Source: Limnephilus marmoratus (taxonomy: Eukaryota > Arthropoda > Insecta > Trichoptera > Limnephilidae). From it: a DNA stretch of 64,000 nucleotides. Position 1 is the first letter of the stretch, and each line of letters starts with the position of its first letter. Under the pieces are notes generated by a model. It did no database searches, had not been told where the DNA came from, and saw only the letters and a program-made list of their open reading frames with translations. The translations under genes were made by a program, and so were the position numbers. Positions 10,918 through 21,973 of this stretch are shown here, piece by piece. The DNA is taken from positions 27,970,351 to 28,034,350 of the forward strand of contig OU862909.1 of assembly GCA_917880885.1 (NCBI GenBank), given 5' to 3'.

Positions 10918-13781
10918 TGGCGAAATTTGAAATCAAATATCAAAATGTCCGTGGCCTTAACACAAAAATCGACGAATTTTCAAGAAATATTATTTCTCAA
11001 AATTCAGAAGTGATTGCGTTGACGGAAACATGGCTACAAACATCTATTTTTGATAAGGAACTGTTTACTGACCAGTATACAATACATCGACGTGATCGAG
11101 ACGGGCAGCGAGGGGGAGGGGTTCTTCTCGCTGTTCGTAAACCGCTTGCTTCAATGCGCCTAAAGGAATTAGAAACAAATGGAGAACATCTATGGGTAAA
11201 GATTTTTAAAAATAACTTTACCGTACTTATATGTGTAACTTATTTTTATTGCACAGACGATGGTGAAAATAGACGCAACTTCTATGAACATTTAGATACC
11301 AATTCGAATTTATTATTGAATAAAAATATTATTATAGTGGGTGATTTTAACCTGCATAATAAACCTGAAGATATTTTAAATGATTTCCAATATTTTTGTT
11401 GCTCAAATGGATTAACACAGCATAGTGAAGTGTTTAACAGTTATGACAATATGCTGGACCTCGTCCTAAGTAATCTTTCCGTATGTGAAGTGACGAGAAG
11501 CGAGGAGCCGTTCGTCAAAGAAGATCGTCATCATCCAACACTGGCCATCATGGCGAGTCTCGCACGAGCCACGCGTACATGACGTAACGGTCACAACAAT
11601 CCCCACTCCTGCACTCGTCCGACATCGTCTGCACAAACTACCAACTGCTATTCACAATATAACTTTAAACGTGCTGATATAAAATTGTGTCAAAACATTC
11701 TGTCACATTTTGACTGGACATTTCTTAAAAGCATACAATCTGTTGATGTTGCGGTAGATTATTTTTATAATGTTTTGGCAAGTGTTTTTGATTTATGTGT
11801 ACGAATTAAGAAATCAATAAATGTGAGTGTAACCTACCCGATATGGTTCACAAAATCAATTATTGACAAAATAAAAAGCAAGGAAGCGCATCGCAGAAGG
11901 TATAGATTGCACAAGAAGCAATCTGATTACTTGTTGTTTTCTGCGGTGCGATCCGAGCTCAAAAAAGATATTGCCGTAACTAAACAGCAATATTTAAAAA
12001 GAATTCAGGACGGGATTAAAGGCGATGTCAAATATTTCTGGGATTTCATAAAATCACAGAAAGAAAACTCCAGGTCGCATAATGGCCTGAAGAGTGGAGA
12101 CGAATTTATAACAGATTCAGAATCTATTTGTCAGATGTTCGCAGACTACTTTCGGTCTGTATATGATAGTAAAACCCCTGATCTCAGTACGGAATTTACT
12201 AAAACAGAAATTCCGTGGAACTTAGGTGACATATCTCTTGGATTAACTAATCCGAAAGAGATAGAAGCCTACATTCGTAAGCTGAAGACAGACAAGGCTA
12301 TAGGACCGGATGGAATTCCTTCCAGTATTATCATTAGCATAGCACCAATGATAAGTGAAGCCCTCTGTTATATATTTAACTCTAGTATTTTGACTTCTAC
12401 GTTCCCCCAAATGTGGAAACTGACCCGAGTCAGTCCTATTTTCAAGGCTGGAGATAAGACAGACGTCAAAAACTACAGACCGGTAGCCGTATTATCAGCG
12501 CTGCCCAAACTTTTTGAAAAATTGATTTGTGATAAATTAAGTCACCAGATTGTGCCATTCATTGGTGAAAATCAACACGGTTTCCTTCCAAAGAAATCAA
12601 CAATCACAAATCTTCTTAATTTTTCGCGGTTGGTAGCCACCAGTTTAGACTCAAGGCACCAAACAGATGTAGTTTACACCGACTTTACCAAAGCATTTGA
12701 CCGTGTTAACCATGATATACTTTTGAGGAAAATGTTTAAAATAGGCTTCGATCTACCAACACTGAACTTTTTCTCATCGTATTTAAAATCCAGAAGCCAA
12801 TTTGTTTCGATAAATGGATATAATTCAAAAAAATTCCAAGCGCAATCTGGAATTCCTCAAGGGTCTAACCTCGGACCTATGTTGTTTCTAATACTTATAG
12901 ATGACATCCAAAACTGTGTTAAGAACGGCAAATGTCTACTATTTGCTGATGACCTTAAAATTATGATGGAAATAAGCTGCCAACAAGATTGCTTTAAAAT
13001 GCAAACTGATCTAGATGCATTATCTGAATGGTCGTTGGCAAACAAATTAGATTTTAATACAAAGAAATGTTTTACAATGTCCTTCACTCGTTGTAAAAAC
13101 ATTATAGTTTACGATTATAAAATAAAAGGCGAAACGTTATCACGTGTAAAATCCGTAAAGGATCTCGGTGTCGTCTTTGATCCCGAACAGACATTCTCTT
13201 GCAATATATCGCAGCTCACTCAGTCTTGCTACAAACTTCTTGGGTTCACCATCAGGACTTGTAAGCAGTTTGATAACCAAGAAGCTATGCTAGCGTTATT
13301 TAAAGGCATACTGAGAAGCAAGTTGGAGTACGCGAGCGATGTTTGGGCACCGTACCACCAGAAGTACATTGATATGTTAGAGCAAATCCAGAAGAAATTC
13401 CTCAGGTATGTTTATATGCGGAAGCATGGAACCTATCCAAGGTTCATGCACCATATTGACTTACTTGAGGAAACTGATTCTGTGAGTCTAGAAACTAGAC
13501 GGAAAGCAAGTCTTGCTATTTTGTCTTTCAAAATTTGGAACAATTTCATCGATAGCCCATTTCTCTTGGGATGCTATGATTTATATGTACCAGACCACTA
13601 CAGCCGAAGTCGACATCATAACTTATTTAAAGTACCGAACGGCAGAACAGACGTCTTGGCAAAGCATAGCATGACGAGGGGAGTGGTGCTGTTAAATGAA
13701 ATTGCAAACCATTTGGATGTAAGTGACTGTTCTTTATATGCCTTAAAAATATTATTGAAGAGTCACTTGCCTAAATGCTGA
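10917..13781 (+). pseudogene. LINE ORF2: AP-like endonuclease + reverse transcriptase, one nonsense codon
   Basis: The start chosen is the ATG at 10917-10919, which overlaps the ORF1 TGA. The frame then runs 955 codons to the stop ending at 13781. A TGA at 11580-11582 (codon 222) interrupts it exactly between domains, and both parts are in the same frame. Endonuclease (1-215): NVRGL, ALTETWL, RGGGVLLAV, IIVGDFN, LDLVLSN and the terminal HHP are all present. Reverse transcriptase: KAIGPDGIP (~460), VKNYRPVAVLS, QHGFLPKKST, YTDFTKAFDRVNHD (~588), SGIPQGSNLGP and the catalytic FADD (~677). The CR1/Jockey tail follows. In the family the endonuclease nicks target DNA and the RT primes reverse transcription there. 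The TGA is followed by CGT and could be a CpG-type decay of CGA. Except for this stop it appears intact. Confidence 0.9.
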
Positions 13782-13847
13782 TAGGGTAACTAAATTGTAC
13801 TGTAATTGGAATTATTCTGTTGTACAATAATAATAAAAAATAATAAC

Positions 13848-14079
13848 TGTTGAGCCGAAATTTTGACTCAACACTCCTCAAATGCACAAATGCGCTTTTC
13901 CCAACGCAACTCTCCGACCAACAGGCGAATCGACCGTTACTAAACAAATCGCTTGGCTGATCGGAGACTCAGGTTGATCGATTGAAAAGTTGAGAACAAA
14001 CAAACAAAAGTTGAGGACGTTATACTGTCCACCTGGTATATAATATATTCTGCTACTTGTAACCAACTGTTATTCTTCA
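13848..14079. other. Unassigned DNA with short palindrome
   Basis: Just past the LINE tail is TTGAGCCGAAATTTTGACTC, a short palindromic stretch (TTGAG..TCAA arms) that may mark the insertion junction. Nothing else was identified. Confidence 0.35.
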
Positions 14080-14367
14080 CTAAGTATTATGTTCTCTTAT
14101 TTTTAGTTTTTCTTTTTTTGCAATTTTTTTCTGTTTTAGCGATTCAGCAATAAGCTCCGACCCTTGTGGCTGAAACTGAACTGTAAATGTAATGTCAACT
14201 TCCCCATTTTGGGGTGAGTTAAACCTCGGTCCTGCGTACACTGGCGTAAAAATTTTTTTTTTCGGAATGGAATCCTCACAACTCATCTGCGTCTCCCCCA
14301 GCGACATGTGTAGGCCTGGGTTGTTTGGCTGGGCGAACGGGTTCGGGTTCGTTCCCCTACTTCCCAC
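14080..14367 (-). CDS. Unassigned 95-aa ORF
   Basis: The minus frame is protein-like: GTNPNPFAQPNNPGLHM, GETQMSCEDSIPKKK, FTPVYAGPRFNSPQNGEVD, a beta-like ITFTVQFQPQGSELI stretch and a lysine-rich end. I do not recognise a family. The overlapping plus-strand ORF (14192-14617, 141 aa) looks like its shadow in the shared part. There is no nearby gene structure, so it may be a repeat relic or an isolated exon. Confidence 0.25.
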   Translation of the reverse strand: MGSRGTNPNPFAQPNNPGLHMSLGETQMSCEDSIPKKKIFTPVYAGPRFNSPQNGEVDITFTVQFQPQGSELIAESLKQKKIAKKEKLKIREHNT

Positions 14368-15417
14368 TTACTATCGTCAAGGCAAAACCGAAAAACCGGC
14401 TAAAGGGCGCGTTGAGATTCATTCACGGCAGACCGATCACCATACACATTCTTGCTGGTACTGCCAGATGACAAGAGAGGTATCCCACCCGACACAAGCG
14501 TTCTTCATATCACAATACTTGTTTTCATTATCTTTTCTTGCAGATGCTTGCAACATACGCAAGATGCCATTACCCTGCGAGCAGCCGCCTTTTATGTTTT
14601 CCTGTAATCTTTTTTAATTAGTTTATCCCGGACTTGCTTTATATTATTCGCATTTTGTATATTATGTAAGCATTTGCATACTGCTTCCTAACACCGTATG
14701 CAGGGATACTGGAGGTCTAGAGTCGTTCAAACTTAAAGGTAGATTCATTCTTTCAAAAAAATTAGAGTCCTTGCGAAAGCCTTGAAGGAGTAACCATCTG
14801 TTACTTATACCAGGGCGGGTAAGTGGTGGATTATCTCCACTGTCTACCTATCCTCCTATCCAACGATGTCTAATCAGACTCACAGGGATAAGGCTTACAT
14901 GTTCTTACATAGAAGTGTTAAATTTCCATTGTAACGTACAAGTTTTGTTGTTTCGTTAATTGCTTAATTATCTTGCTTCCCCGTGAGCTACGTGATTAAG
15001 CGTCACGTCATGTTTTAATGCTCGAAGCACAGTTTACGGACAGAATAATATATTTTAATTTCAAGTTTCTTGTGATACACTAATAGTTCTGAGAATTATA
15101 GACCTCGAGGCCAATGAAGTTTTGTTTCTCATTTTCGCTTGTTTAATAAATCAAAAGCAATTTTTTCTCTAAAATCATTAGATTTGAAAATAGGTAGGTA
15201 CTTAAATTCCTACCTACTAAATTATAAACCGTGTATTTTACATTAAAAAAATATTTCAAATAAGGAATAATTATAGTATGCAATTAACACGCGGTAGAAG
15301 TGAAACCTTCAGAAAACTACGGTAGACAATAGTGGGGAGCTTATTCTTTTAACTTTTCATTTTGTGGTATGAATATTGGATATTGATATTACAAAAATAT
15401 ATTTATTTTTTTGGATT
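14368..15417. other. Unassigned intergenic DNA
   Basis: No gene was found. A possible acceptor-like TTTTCTTGCAG lies at about 14535-14545, without a supporting reading frame. The segment near 15280-15320 (ACACGCGGTAGAAGTGAAAC) is shared with 53440-53460 (inverted) and 58318-58340. Confidence 0.35.
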
Positions 15418-15520
15418 TGGTAGGATTCGATACTTGGTCGTCTGAATGTCTGGCCGCTGAGGTTCGTCAGGCACTTTATACCACTAGACCAAAGATACTT
15501 GCGTCGGACCGTGGATTTAT
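15418..15520 (-). repeat. tRNA-like SINE head
   Basis: On the minus strand GGTCTAGTGGTATAAAG resembles a pol III A box. GTATCGAATCC about 55 bases later resembles a B box, followed by an A-rich tail (AAAAAAATAAATATA). It has no complete cloverleaf, so it is a SINE relic rather than a functional tRNA. Confidence 0.55.
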
Positions 15521-15589
15521 CATATTATATTGGAACCGAGTACTCGTGAAATAAATAAATATTTTATTGATATCAGGCACAATCCTATT

Positions 15590-15670
15590 GACGTATATGT
15601 TTGTCTCTTTTTAGTGTCACTCGTTTCCGTTTCACTGTGTTTCAAATCACGACGATAAATAACTTTTAAC
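15590..15670. repeat. Dispersed repeat shared with 53.25-53.48 kb
   Basis: The text GTCTCTTTTTAGTGTCACTC and TTTCAAATCACGACG recurs in reverse complement at about 53258-53320 (CGTTGTGATTTGAAAC..GACACTAAAAAGAGGC). A linked piece (CGCGGTAGAAGTGAAA) lies at 15290 here and near 53440 in the other copy. The family is unknown. Confidence 0.5.
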
Positions 15671-16352
15671 TGCAATTAGAATTATTTTACAAACTTTCAC
15701 GTATAAAAAATAATCTTTATTGAACTACTAAAACGGCCACCATCTTGAAATAGAAACCAAACGTACAAAAAAGTTTGCACGCCGGCAAATTCTAAACGGT
15801 CGAGTTAAAGTTAGCTTCGCTTAGTCAATAAAAACTTTTTTTTTAAATAGGCAATCAACCCTAAAGAGAGTGCTTTGTGAAAAAAAAACTTAATCTTATT
15901 TAATTAGTTCAGTGTCCGATTTTGGGTTTGTACATCAATAAGTTTATGTTATAATAACATTAGTACAGGTTTCCTAAGAAATCTTGATGACTGACTGTTC
16001 TTCTTCGAAATGTTTATACATCGGAGTTCTCTAGATTTAGATGCCTGGCGGCATTCCAGACCCAAAGGAGGTGTCGGTCTTTGATTCCGATCTCCGGACA
16101 GTTGTTTGATCGAAGTTTTGACAGTTATTATTCATGACAATATTACGTGTAATGACTAACGACTTGGAGTAAAATCCAATCATTAAATGCCTAAAATAAA
16201 TTATAAAATTACTTTTGCAAAATAAACACGGTAAATTCCAATGTTAATAGGTATTAATTTTAAGGCAATAAATAATATGTGCAAGTTTTGGGAACGTAGG
16301 GCGATTTTTTCCGAGTAATGATATCGTTAGAAAAACGATTATAACCATATAA
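15671..16352. other. Unassigned DNA
   Basis: A block near 15845-15890 (AGGCAATCAACCCTAAAGAG) is shared with 25262-25300 inside Helitron H3. A 22-codon frame at 16041 (MPGGIPDPKEVSVFDSDL..) after a TTTAG has no further support. No gene was called. Confidence 0.35.
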
Positions 16353-17699
16353 TCTTTATATATAGAACAAAGTCGGGTTAGATACACCATTTATAACACA
16401 AGAACGACCGATTTTTATGATCTTTGATTTGTTGGATTTGTGGCCGCCCCGAATAGGAGATTAGCTTAGGGATGGACATTTAAAATATACATCGATGTTT
16501 TTTCCGATGTAATGCATGTTAATACGATGTTTTGAGAAATACATTGATGTTTCCAAAACATCGATTGTTTTTCGCAATATAGATGTTTAGGCCTTAAAGA
16601 AAACAGGTAAGTTAAGCACAAGGAAAAATATTTATTAAAATTCACAATCACACAGCAAACACAGCTTTATTTTGTTTACAAATTCCATTTTTTTTTCAAT
16701 GCTATGTAAAAACAAAAGTTTACTTAATCTTTTTCCCTTCAATCGGTTTCTTAGCTCAGTCAAAAATTAGCCCTGCCTGTGAAAAGAGTCTTTCTGATGG
16801 GACAGATGTGCCAAAAATTATTAAATACTTAAAAGCTATTTTGTACAGCTTTGGGAATTGTAATTTATAATCCTTTCTTTAATTTTATTTTATATTTAAG
16901 GTTTTATTTTTTTAAGTTTGACTTTACCGGCTTCGCAGCAAAGGGAACATAACCCTTTCAGCCAAACCGATAAATGGTAGGCGTTTTATATTGACTGAAC
17001 TGATTATTACGTTCCGATTCACGAAACGTCGTGAAAGTCACTGCAGTCGTAAGTCACTGTTGGTCATACTCATAGACACCCATCTCATGGTTTGCGTATT
17101 CGATGCATCAAATAAAAAACATTGATATATATTCGATGTTGAAGTATTAACAATACATCGGTTCAATGCGATGCATCGGCACTATACATCGAGTGTTTAC
17201 AATACATCGATGTGTATCGTCCATCCCTAGATTAGCTATTAAAACATCGAAAAAATCACGAAAAAAAAATTATGAAGAAATTTCTTTTCCGCATTCATTT
17301 TGTATGGAACGAATTCTCTTATTTTGAAAGAGCTGCAGCAATATTGTGATAAATATATTATTGAATAGAGAATGAATTCCAAAAATTTAAAAAAAAAGTC
17401 AAATATGACAATGCGCTTTTTGCTTTTGTTCTTAAGCATATAATGCTGCCCCTCTTTCTTACACACTAAATGTCAACATCCGAACATGAGACAAACGGTG
17501 AACGTATGTCTGCACCCCTCCATAGGAAAAATGCAATAATTATAATTAATCTCAACATCATCTCTGATACTGACAAAAAGAAAACACGTACAGTTGCGCA
17601 TCGGTAATTGCTTCATTAACTTAACAAAAAAAAATCAGCTAATAAGTTAACACAACAGTTATTGATTCTGAGGCTGGACGAAATTCGTTGGTCAGCTAG
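16353..17699 (+). mobile_element. Helitron-like element H2 (complete ends), split by a hAT MITE
   Basis: It begins A|TCTTTATATATAGAAC and ends TTGGTCAGCTAG|T at 17696-17699. The first 30 bases and the interior match the minus-strand copy at 6690-7483. A 763-bp hAT MITE plus its 8-bp duplication sits inside (16467-17237), so the Helitron without it would be about 576 bp. It has no coding sequence and would depend on a Rep-helicase elsewhere. Confidence 0.65.
16467..17229. mobile_element. hAT-type MITE with perfect 8-bp TSD
   Basis: Terminal inverted repeats TAGGGATGGAC / GTCCATCCCTA flank the element. The 8-bp target duplication GATTAGCT is perfect (16459-16466 and 17230-17237), diagnostic of hAT integration. 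Subterminal regions are packed with ACATCGATGT-like palindromes, plausible transposase binding sites. There is no transposase coding. It inserted into Helitron H2 and is therefore younger. Confidence 0.9.
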
Positions 17700-17700
17700 T

Positions 17701-18010
17701 AAAGAATATAACACTAGAAGTCTTCTTCGCCACCGACAACATAGACTGTTCTGTCTTCCGGCCTGCAGGACTAACTTGCCAATGGTCCTGCCGGTCGGGA
17801 GAGCAATTTTGCTGTTAAACAGAATTAATTCGGATATCGACATATTTAGCGTTAGTGAAGCTGCTTTTAAAGGGCAAGTTCTATTAATGCTATTTTGGTT
17901 TGTATACCTACCTGTTCAATCTAATACTGTTACAAACGTATTTTAAAAACGCATTAAAATGTAAAATTTTGTAATGTTTTTGAAATGATAATAAAATTGA
18001 ATTGAATTTA
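17701..18010 (+). pseudogene. LINE ORF2 C-terminal tail
   Basis: Directly after the Helitron end, a frame reads EYNTRSLLRHRQHRLF, CLPACRTNLPMVLPVGRAI, NRINSDIDIF and EAAFKGQVLL. This is the standard C-terminal block of CR1/Jockey ORF2 proteins (compare the CNTN..DIFTA block at 1160-1300). Only the last ~75 residues remain. The 3' UTR ends in an AT-rich tail with ATTGAATTGAATTTA near 17997-18010. It was probably truncated by the Helitron or inserted beside it. Confidence 0.65.
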
Positions 18011-18628
18011 TTTTCCATACAAATCTGAATGAAAACAAAATAATGTTCCATTTAATAAAATGAATATATCGCAAATCTCCATCCCATTTGAATTTCAAGT
18101 ACACAGTTTTGTATGGAAATATAGGCATAAATTGGGTTAACAATTTGTTCACTAAACAAGCCCACAAGGCAATTCTTATTTTATTCTTTTTTATTTGATG
18201 ACGAACATGTATATATTTGACGTGTACTATATTTTTACTATTATACTTCGGTTCGTCAGGTTAAGAGTCGTGTTTATTGACTTATTTATTAATGAATGTT
18301 TTAATGAATATTTATCTGGACTTAACGTCTGTTTTAAAGGATGCTCTGTGATAATCTGCGGTAAGGTAAATGGTCACTGAAGAAGCCCGCCTGTAGATCG
18401 GATATCATCGGCTATCATCGTACCGATCGGGTATTTAACTGGAGCGGGCGACGGTTGTCTCTCTCATGTAGTACTTTACTGACATCTGTTAAGACGCAAT
18501 AAAACTACATAAAGCTAGCTATACTAACGACATCTGTTAAGAGACATTGAAACTAAGTGCATATTTATTCACATACACTACAATGATAATATATTCTTTC
18601 TTATTATTTTTTATTAATTAGAAAACTT
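18011..18628. other. Unassigned DNA with a short duplication
   Basis: GACATCTGTTAAGA occurs twice, about 50 bp apart (near 18480 and 18529). No gene or known repeat was seen. Confidence 0.4.
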
Positions 18629-18949
18629 ACCGTCATAGTCCAGTGGTAAGGATCTTGACTACCACTCCGAAGGTGGAGGGATCGAATCCCGGCGTGGAAA
18701 ATAAATTTTATTTGATTAATTTGTGTTATTTCATAAATTATTCATTTAAAATAATATACAGTATATTTGCGGCACGTTCCAGAGTGGAAGCTACTCTCAG
18801 TATCGCACTGGTGTAAGACCACCATTCAGAATTGAAACGCCTCACAATATACTCCAATTGGGGATGCCATAGTCCCACTGGCTCCAGACGGGAGCAGTTG
18901 GGACTCTTGTGCGGTATTCATGTAAAAAAATATATATATAAAAAAAAAG
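18629..18949 (+). mobile_element. SINE-A, full-length copy with tRNA-like head
   Basis: The head has an A-box-like TAGTCCAGTGGTAAGG and a B-box GGATCGAATCCC. A linker GATTAATTTGTGTTATTTCA follows, then the body CACGTTCCAGAGTGG, GTGTAAGACCACCATTCAG and GGGACTCTTGTGCGGTATTC, and an A/T tail. By the family logic of tRNA-derived SINEs it is pol III transcribed and mobilised by a LINE. The head lacks a full cloverleaf, so it is not a tRNA gene. Confidence 0.8.
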
Positions 18950-19040
18950 AAGAAAGCCGAACATGCAAGCACCCTAACTAAAAATCATGTTTTAAATTTA
19001 TTTTATTTTCCCGCTAGGCCCAAAGTTTCGCTAATATTTG

Positions 19041-19180
19041 TTGTTGTTGTTTTTTTTTTAAGAAAGTCATACATTTCCGGGGTACGAATAATCGTTATGG
19101 AGGACTTAGCCATCCGAGGAATTGAACACCACGCCTGGGTGGGACCCAAATGCGATGCCAACTCAGCCACTGACCGGTCG
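19041..19180 (-). mobile_element. SINE-B copy
   Basis: On the minus strand it starts GGTCAGTGGCTGAGTTGGC, has GTGTTCAATTCCTCGG (B box) and TGGCTAAGTCCTCCAT, and ends GGAAATGTATGACTTTCTT before an A-rich tail. It is the same family as 21071-21299 and 55597-55797. Confidence 0.75.
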
Positions 19181-19551
19181 AAATAAATAGCAAGCCCACA
19201 GGCAGTAGGCCCAGATAAATTTACATGTCTCGGCTTTATAGGTATATTGAAGGCTAACTTATATATTATATTTTATGGTTGGTTCGTAAAGAATAGGCCG
19301 CTCACGTTCAACCCATTTAATCGGGGAAATCGCTCGAATTATCTTCCGCTTTCTCTGGAATTTATAGCTGCCTACCGACACTCACCGCAAGTAGATAAGT
19401 ACGCCAGAAGACAATGGGGTGTAACATACGATCTAGTTAATATTGGGGTAATTAGAACCAGGTCAATCTGTTTGAAAGAAAGTATAAGGTGTAAAAAAAA
19501 TCAATAATATTCTAGACTAGTCCCAGAGAAAGATCATTTTACATCATAGAC
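19181..19551. other. Unassigned flank of the hAT element
   Basis: This stretch contains an 86-codon plus-strand ORF (19247-19507) without family features. The last eight bases (TCATAGAC, 19544-19551) are the left target duplication of the following hAT element. Confidence 0.4.
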
Positions 19552-19903
19552 CAGGGATGGCGAACCTTTGCGTATGAACGTGCCATTTTTCTAAAGAAAT
19601 GTTTAATCAGGTCACAGACGTGTCATCAAATAATTTTGACTTTAGGGGGGAGGGAGGGGGGGGGGTGGGTTAAGCGAGTTATTGCCAACGTCAGACGTAA
19701 ACAAAACGTTGTCGTGGAAACGATGTTGACCCTCTTGAAAAGGTTTACTTTTACTATGACGAGCAATGATATTTGCAGCCGCGTAACTTGCCGCGCTCAT
19801 ATGACAATTTTTGCCAACATATTTAATCATAGATGTTGACTATTTATTTCTTGTTGCACTTTTTGTTTTTTTGCTTCTTCTTCTTCTTTCGTATGGTGGG
19901 GGG

Positions 19904-21020
19904 TTAGAGGGGGACATCTAGGCCTGCGAGCCAATCTAGGGCCTCAGGCGTTGCCCTGTGGACCTCATCAATCCCACTGGGGAATGAATGGAGCGGGCAT
20001 TCGTTGACCACATGTTCGGTGGTCTGCACCGCACCGCATTCACACGTCGCCGACTCTTTAAGGCCCCATCTATGCATCATGTGAGCACAACGGCTATGGG
20101 AGCACCTTATCCTATTGATGGCAGTCCAGAGTTTGCGAGGCAATGAGAACCCAGGCTGTCTCTCAGTGGGGTCTTGCACGAGATGGGCGTTTTTGACGTT
20201 GGCTGATTGCTACTCAAGCTTCCACCTATCTTCTGGGGTGAGAGGTGTTCGAAGGAGTCTTTCTCCTTCCGTCCGGAAGGGTTTTCGAGACTTTAAGCGG
20301 CATGCCGGGTGAGAAACGACATCATCGTGCAAGGGTATTTTCGCTTTTTTGCAGCGCCTTCTTGTATTCCCTCAGTGTTGCAATCTCTCGTCTGATATTT
20401 GGCGGGGTTATATTTGCAAGTACGGGGAGCCAAGGAAGAGGAGTCGATTTTAAGGTTCCGCTGATGGTTCGCATTGTGGCATTAAGCTGAACGTCGACCA
20501 TGGAAGTGTGGGCGCTTCTGGCCCATACTGGAGCACAGTATTCAGCAGCTGAGAAAACCAGGGCAATGGATGCCGTTCTGAGCGTGTTGGCGTCGCATCC
20601 CCAGCTAGTACCAGCCAGCTTATTGACTAAGTTTAGTCTTGTCCTGGTTTTTTTGCCCACTGTTTCCATGTGTTTCCGGTAATTCAGGCTCCTGTCCAAA
20701 GTTACTCCAAGATAGCGGGGATGGGGGTCATGGTAAATATTTTTTCCATCAAACTGAACACAGAGTTTTGCGTTTGCCTGTGAATTACTGAGATGGAAAG
20801 CTGCCACAACTGTTTTCGACCCATTTGGCTTTAGTCGCCAATTGAGGAAAAATTCTTCCATAGCCTTGAGGTCAGAATTAAGGATCTCTTCTGCTGCATT
20901 GAGGGTTTTGGCTTGGACAGTGATGGCGAAGTCATCTGCGTAAGCAAATATTCTGCCTTCAGTATGAGGAAGATCTCGAATGTTTTTTTGCTGAACTAGC
21001 CATATTAAATAACATTTAAA
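19904..21020 (-). pseudogene. LINE reverse transcriptase fragment (catalytic motif to C-terminus)
   Basis: The frame is open from about 21020 down to the stop at 19904, although the first methionine is only at 20861. Upstream of that methionine lies the catalytic RT box GRIFAYADDFAIT (about 20935-20970). Downstream are NWRLKPNGSKT, HPRYLGVTLDRSLNYRKHM, LAGTSWGCDANTLRTASIAL, EYCAPVWARSAHT, then STPLPWLPVLANITPP. In the second frame piece (20179-19904) a CSHSRCAHMMHRWGLK..CECGAVQTTEH..ECPL block is the zinc-binding C-terminal motif of Jockey/I-type proteins. The two pieces are in different frames, so at least one frameshift lies near 20180-20320. The N-terminal half is lost. Confidence 0.85.
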
Positions 21021-21070
21021 TCGTAGATAAAACTCAAATAAACTTTAAAATATAATTATATCAAAAAAAT

Positions 21071-21299
21071 CAACTGGTCAGTGGTTGAGTGGGCATAGCG
21101 CTTGGGTCCCACCCGGGCGTCGAGTGTTCGATTCCTCGGCTGGCTAAGTCCTCCATCACAACACAAGCAACATTTTCGGCTTTCTGTAGTGGTAGTAGGA
21201 GATTTTCAAACATTGTTGGGTTATTCGTAACCCGGGAATGTTTGTCTTTCTTTAAAAAAAATAAATAAAAAAAATAAAAAAATTATTAAAAAAAAAAAT
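21071..21299 (+). mobile_element. SINE-B, full-length copy
   Basis: tRNA-like head: GGTCAGTGGTTGAGTGGGC (A-box region) and GTGTTCGATTCCTCGG (B box), then TGGCTAAGTCCTCCATC. The body ends CCCGGGAATGTTTGTCTTTC with an A-rich tail (AAAAAAAATAAATAAAA). It lies within the hAT element at 19552-21602. Confidence 0.8.
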
Positions 21300-21610
21300 T
21301 CACTATTAGGTTATGCATAAAGAAACTATGCGTCATTTATCGGCAATAGAAACTCGCGATGTATATTGTAGGTACGAAAATAAACGAGTGAGCGCCGCGC
21401 TTCCCTCCGCCCGCAGCTCGTTCACCGCACCCGATCATCCTGTAGCGTAGGGATCACTCGGGTTCATTCGTTCACCTACTATACACTTCACTTTTTTTTC
21501 TCGTAGTGCGTAATAAATTTTGTGATCACTGATCAGTGACGTGCCCAAAATATTGAGTCGCGTGCCATTAATGGCACGCGTGCCATTGGTTCTCCATCCC
21601 TGTCATAGAC

Positions 21611-21973
21611 GATCGTCCTAAAAGCCATTCATGAAAATCTTCCTTCTGACACTCTATTTCATACTTCCTTGTATGAAATAGAAGAAGACAGAATATACTA
21701 GAATGTGTAATGTCTTTAATCATATTCCTATAGACCCTTCGCGAGCGTTTCCTTCAAATTGTAGAATTGTTATGGTTACAGATATAAAAACAAGCAAAAA
21801 ATATATACTTTATCTCATGACACGCAAACCTTGGTAATAAAATTCGCACGGAATGGGGTAGACATTTAAGATTAATAACGTACTTTTGTATTTTTTTATT
21901 TCTTTTTATTAAGGAAACAAACAGTCATAAAGTAAAATATTTTTTTTAAATAAAATTTCATATGTTGTAGACC
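21611..21973. other. Unassigned, with a possible LINE tail at the right
   Basis: TATTAAGGAAACAAACAGTC near 21908-21930 resembles the reverse of the LINE tail at 1690-1710 (GACTGTTTATGTTCCTTAAA). Nothing else was recognised. Confidence 0.35.

Larger units (their letters stand above)
10147..13845 (+). mobile_element. Nearly full-length two-ORF LINE (CR1/Jockey-like)
   Basis: The element comprises ORF1 (10147-10917), ORF2 with endonuclease and reverse transcriptase (10917-13781), and a short 3' UTR ending in an AAT-rich tail (AATAATAATAAAAAATAATA, about 13826-13847). All diagnostic endonuclease and RT motifs are present, and the only coding defect I see is one in-frame TGA in ORF2. The 5' limit is not defined. 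The 3' tail repeat type and the ORF1 type place it in the CR1/Jockey group; finer placement would need a phylogeny. It is the most recently active LINE in this window by coding integrity. Confidence 0.85.
19552..21602. mobile_element. hAT element with perfect 8-bp TSD, interior replaced by LINE and SINE
   Basis: The termini are CAGGGATGGCGAACC on the left and GGTTCTCCATCCCTG on the right (imperfect terminal inverted repeats). TCATAGAC is duplicated exactly at 19544-19551 and 21603-21610. A GTGCCATTAATGGCACGCG palindromic subterminal block is near the right end. No transposase is visible; the interior holds a minus-strand LINE fragment (19904-21020) and a SINE-B (21071-21299), so the element carried or later received them. 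It is non-autonomous. Confidence 0.9.

Noticed and set aside
18629..18700. Functional tRNA gene
   Set aside because: A and B boxes are present but the cloverleaf is not complete and the segment continues into a dispersed SINE body.
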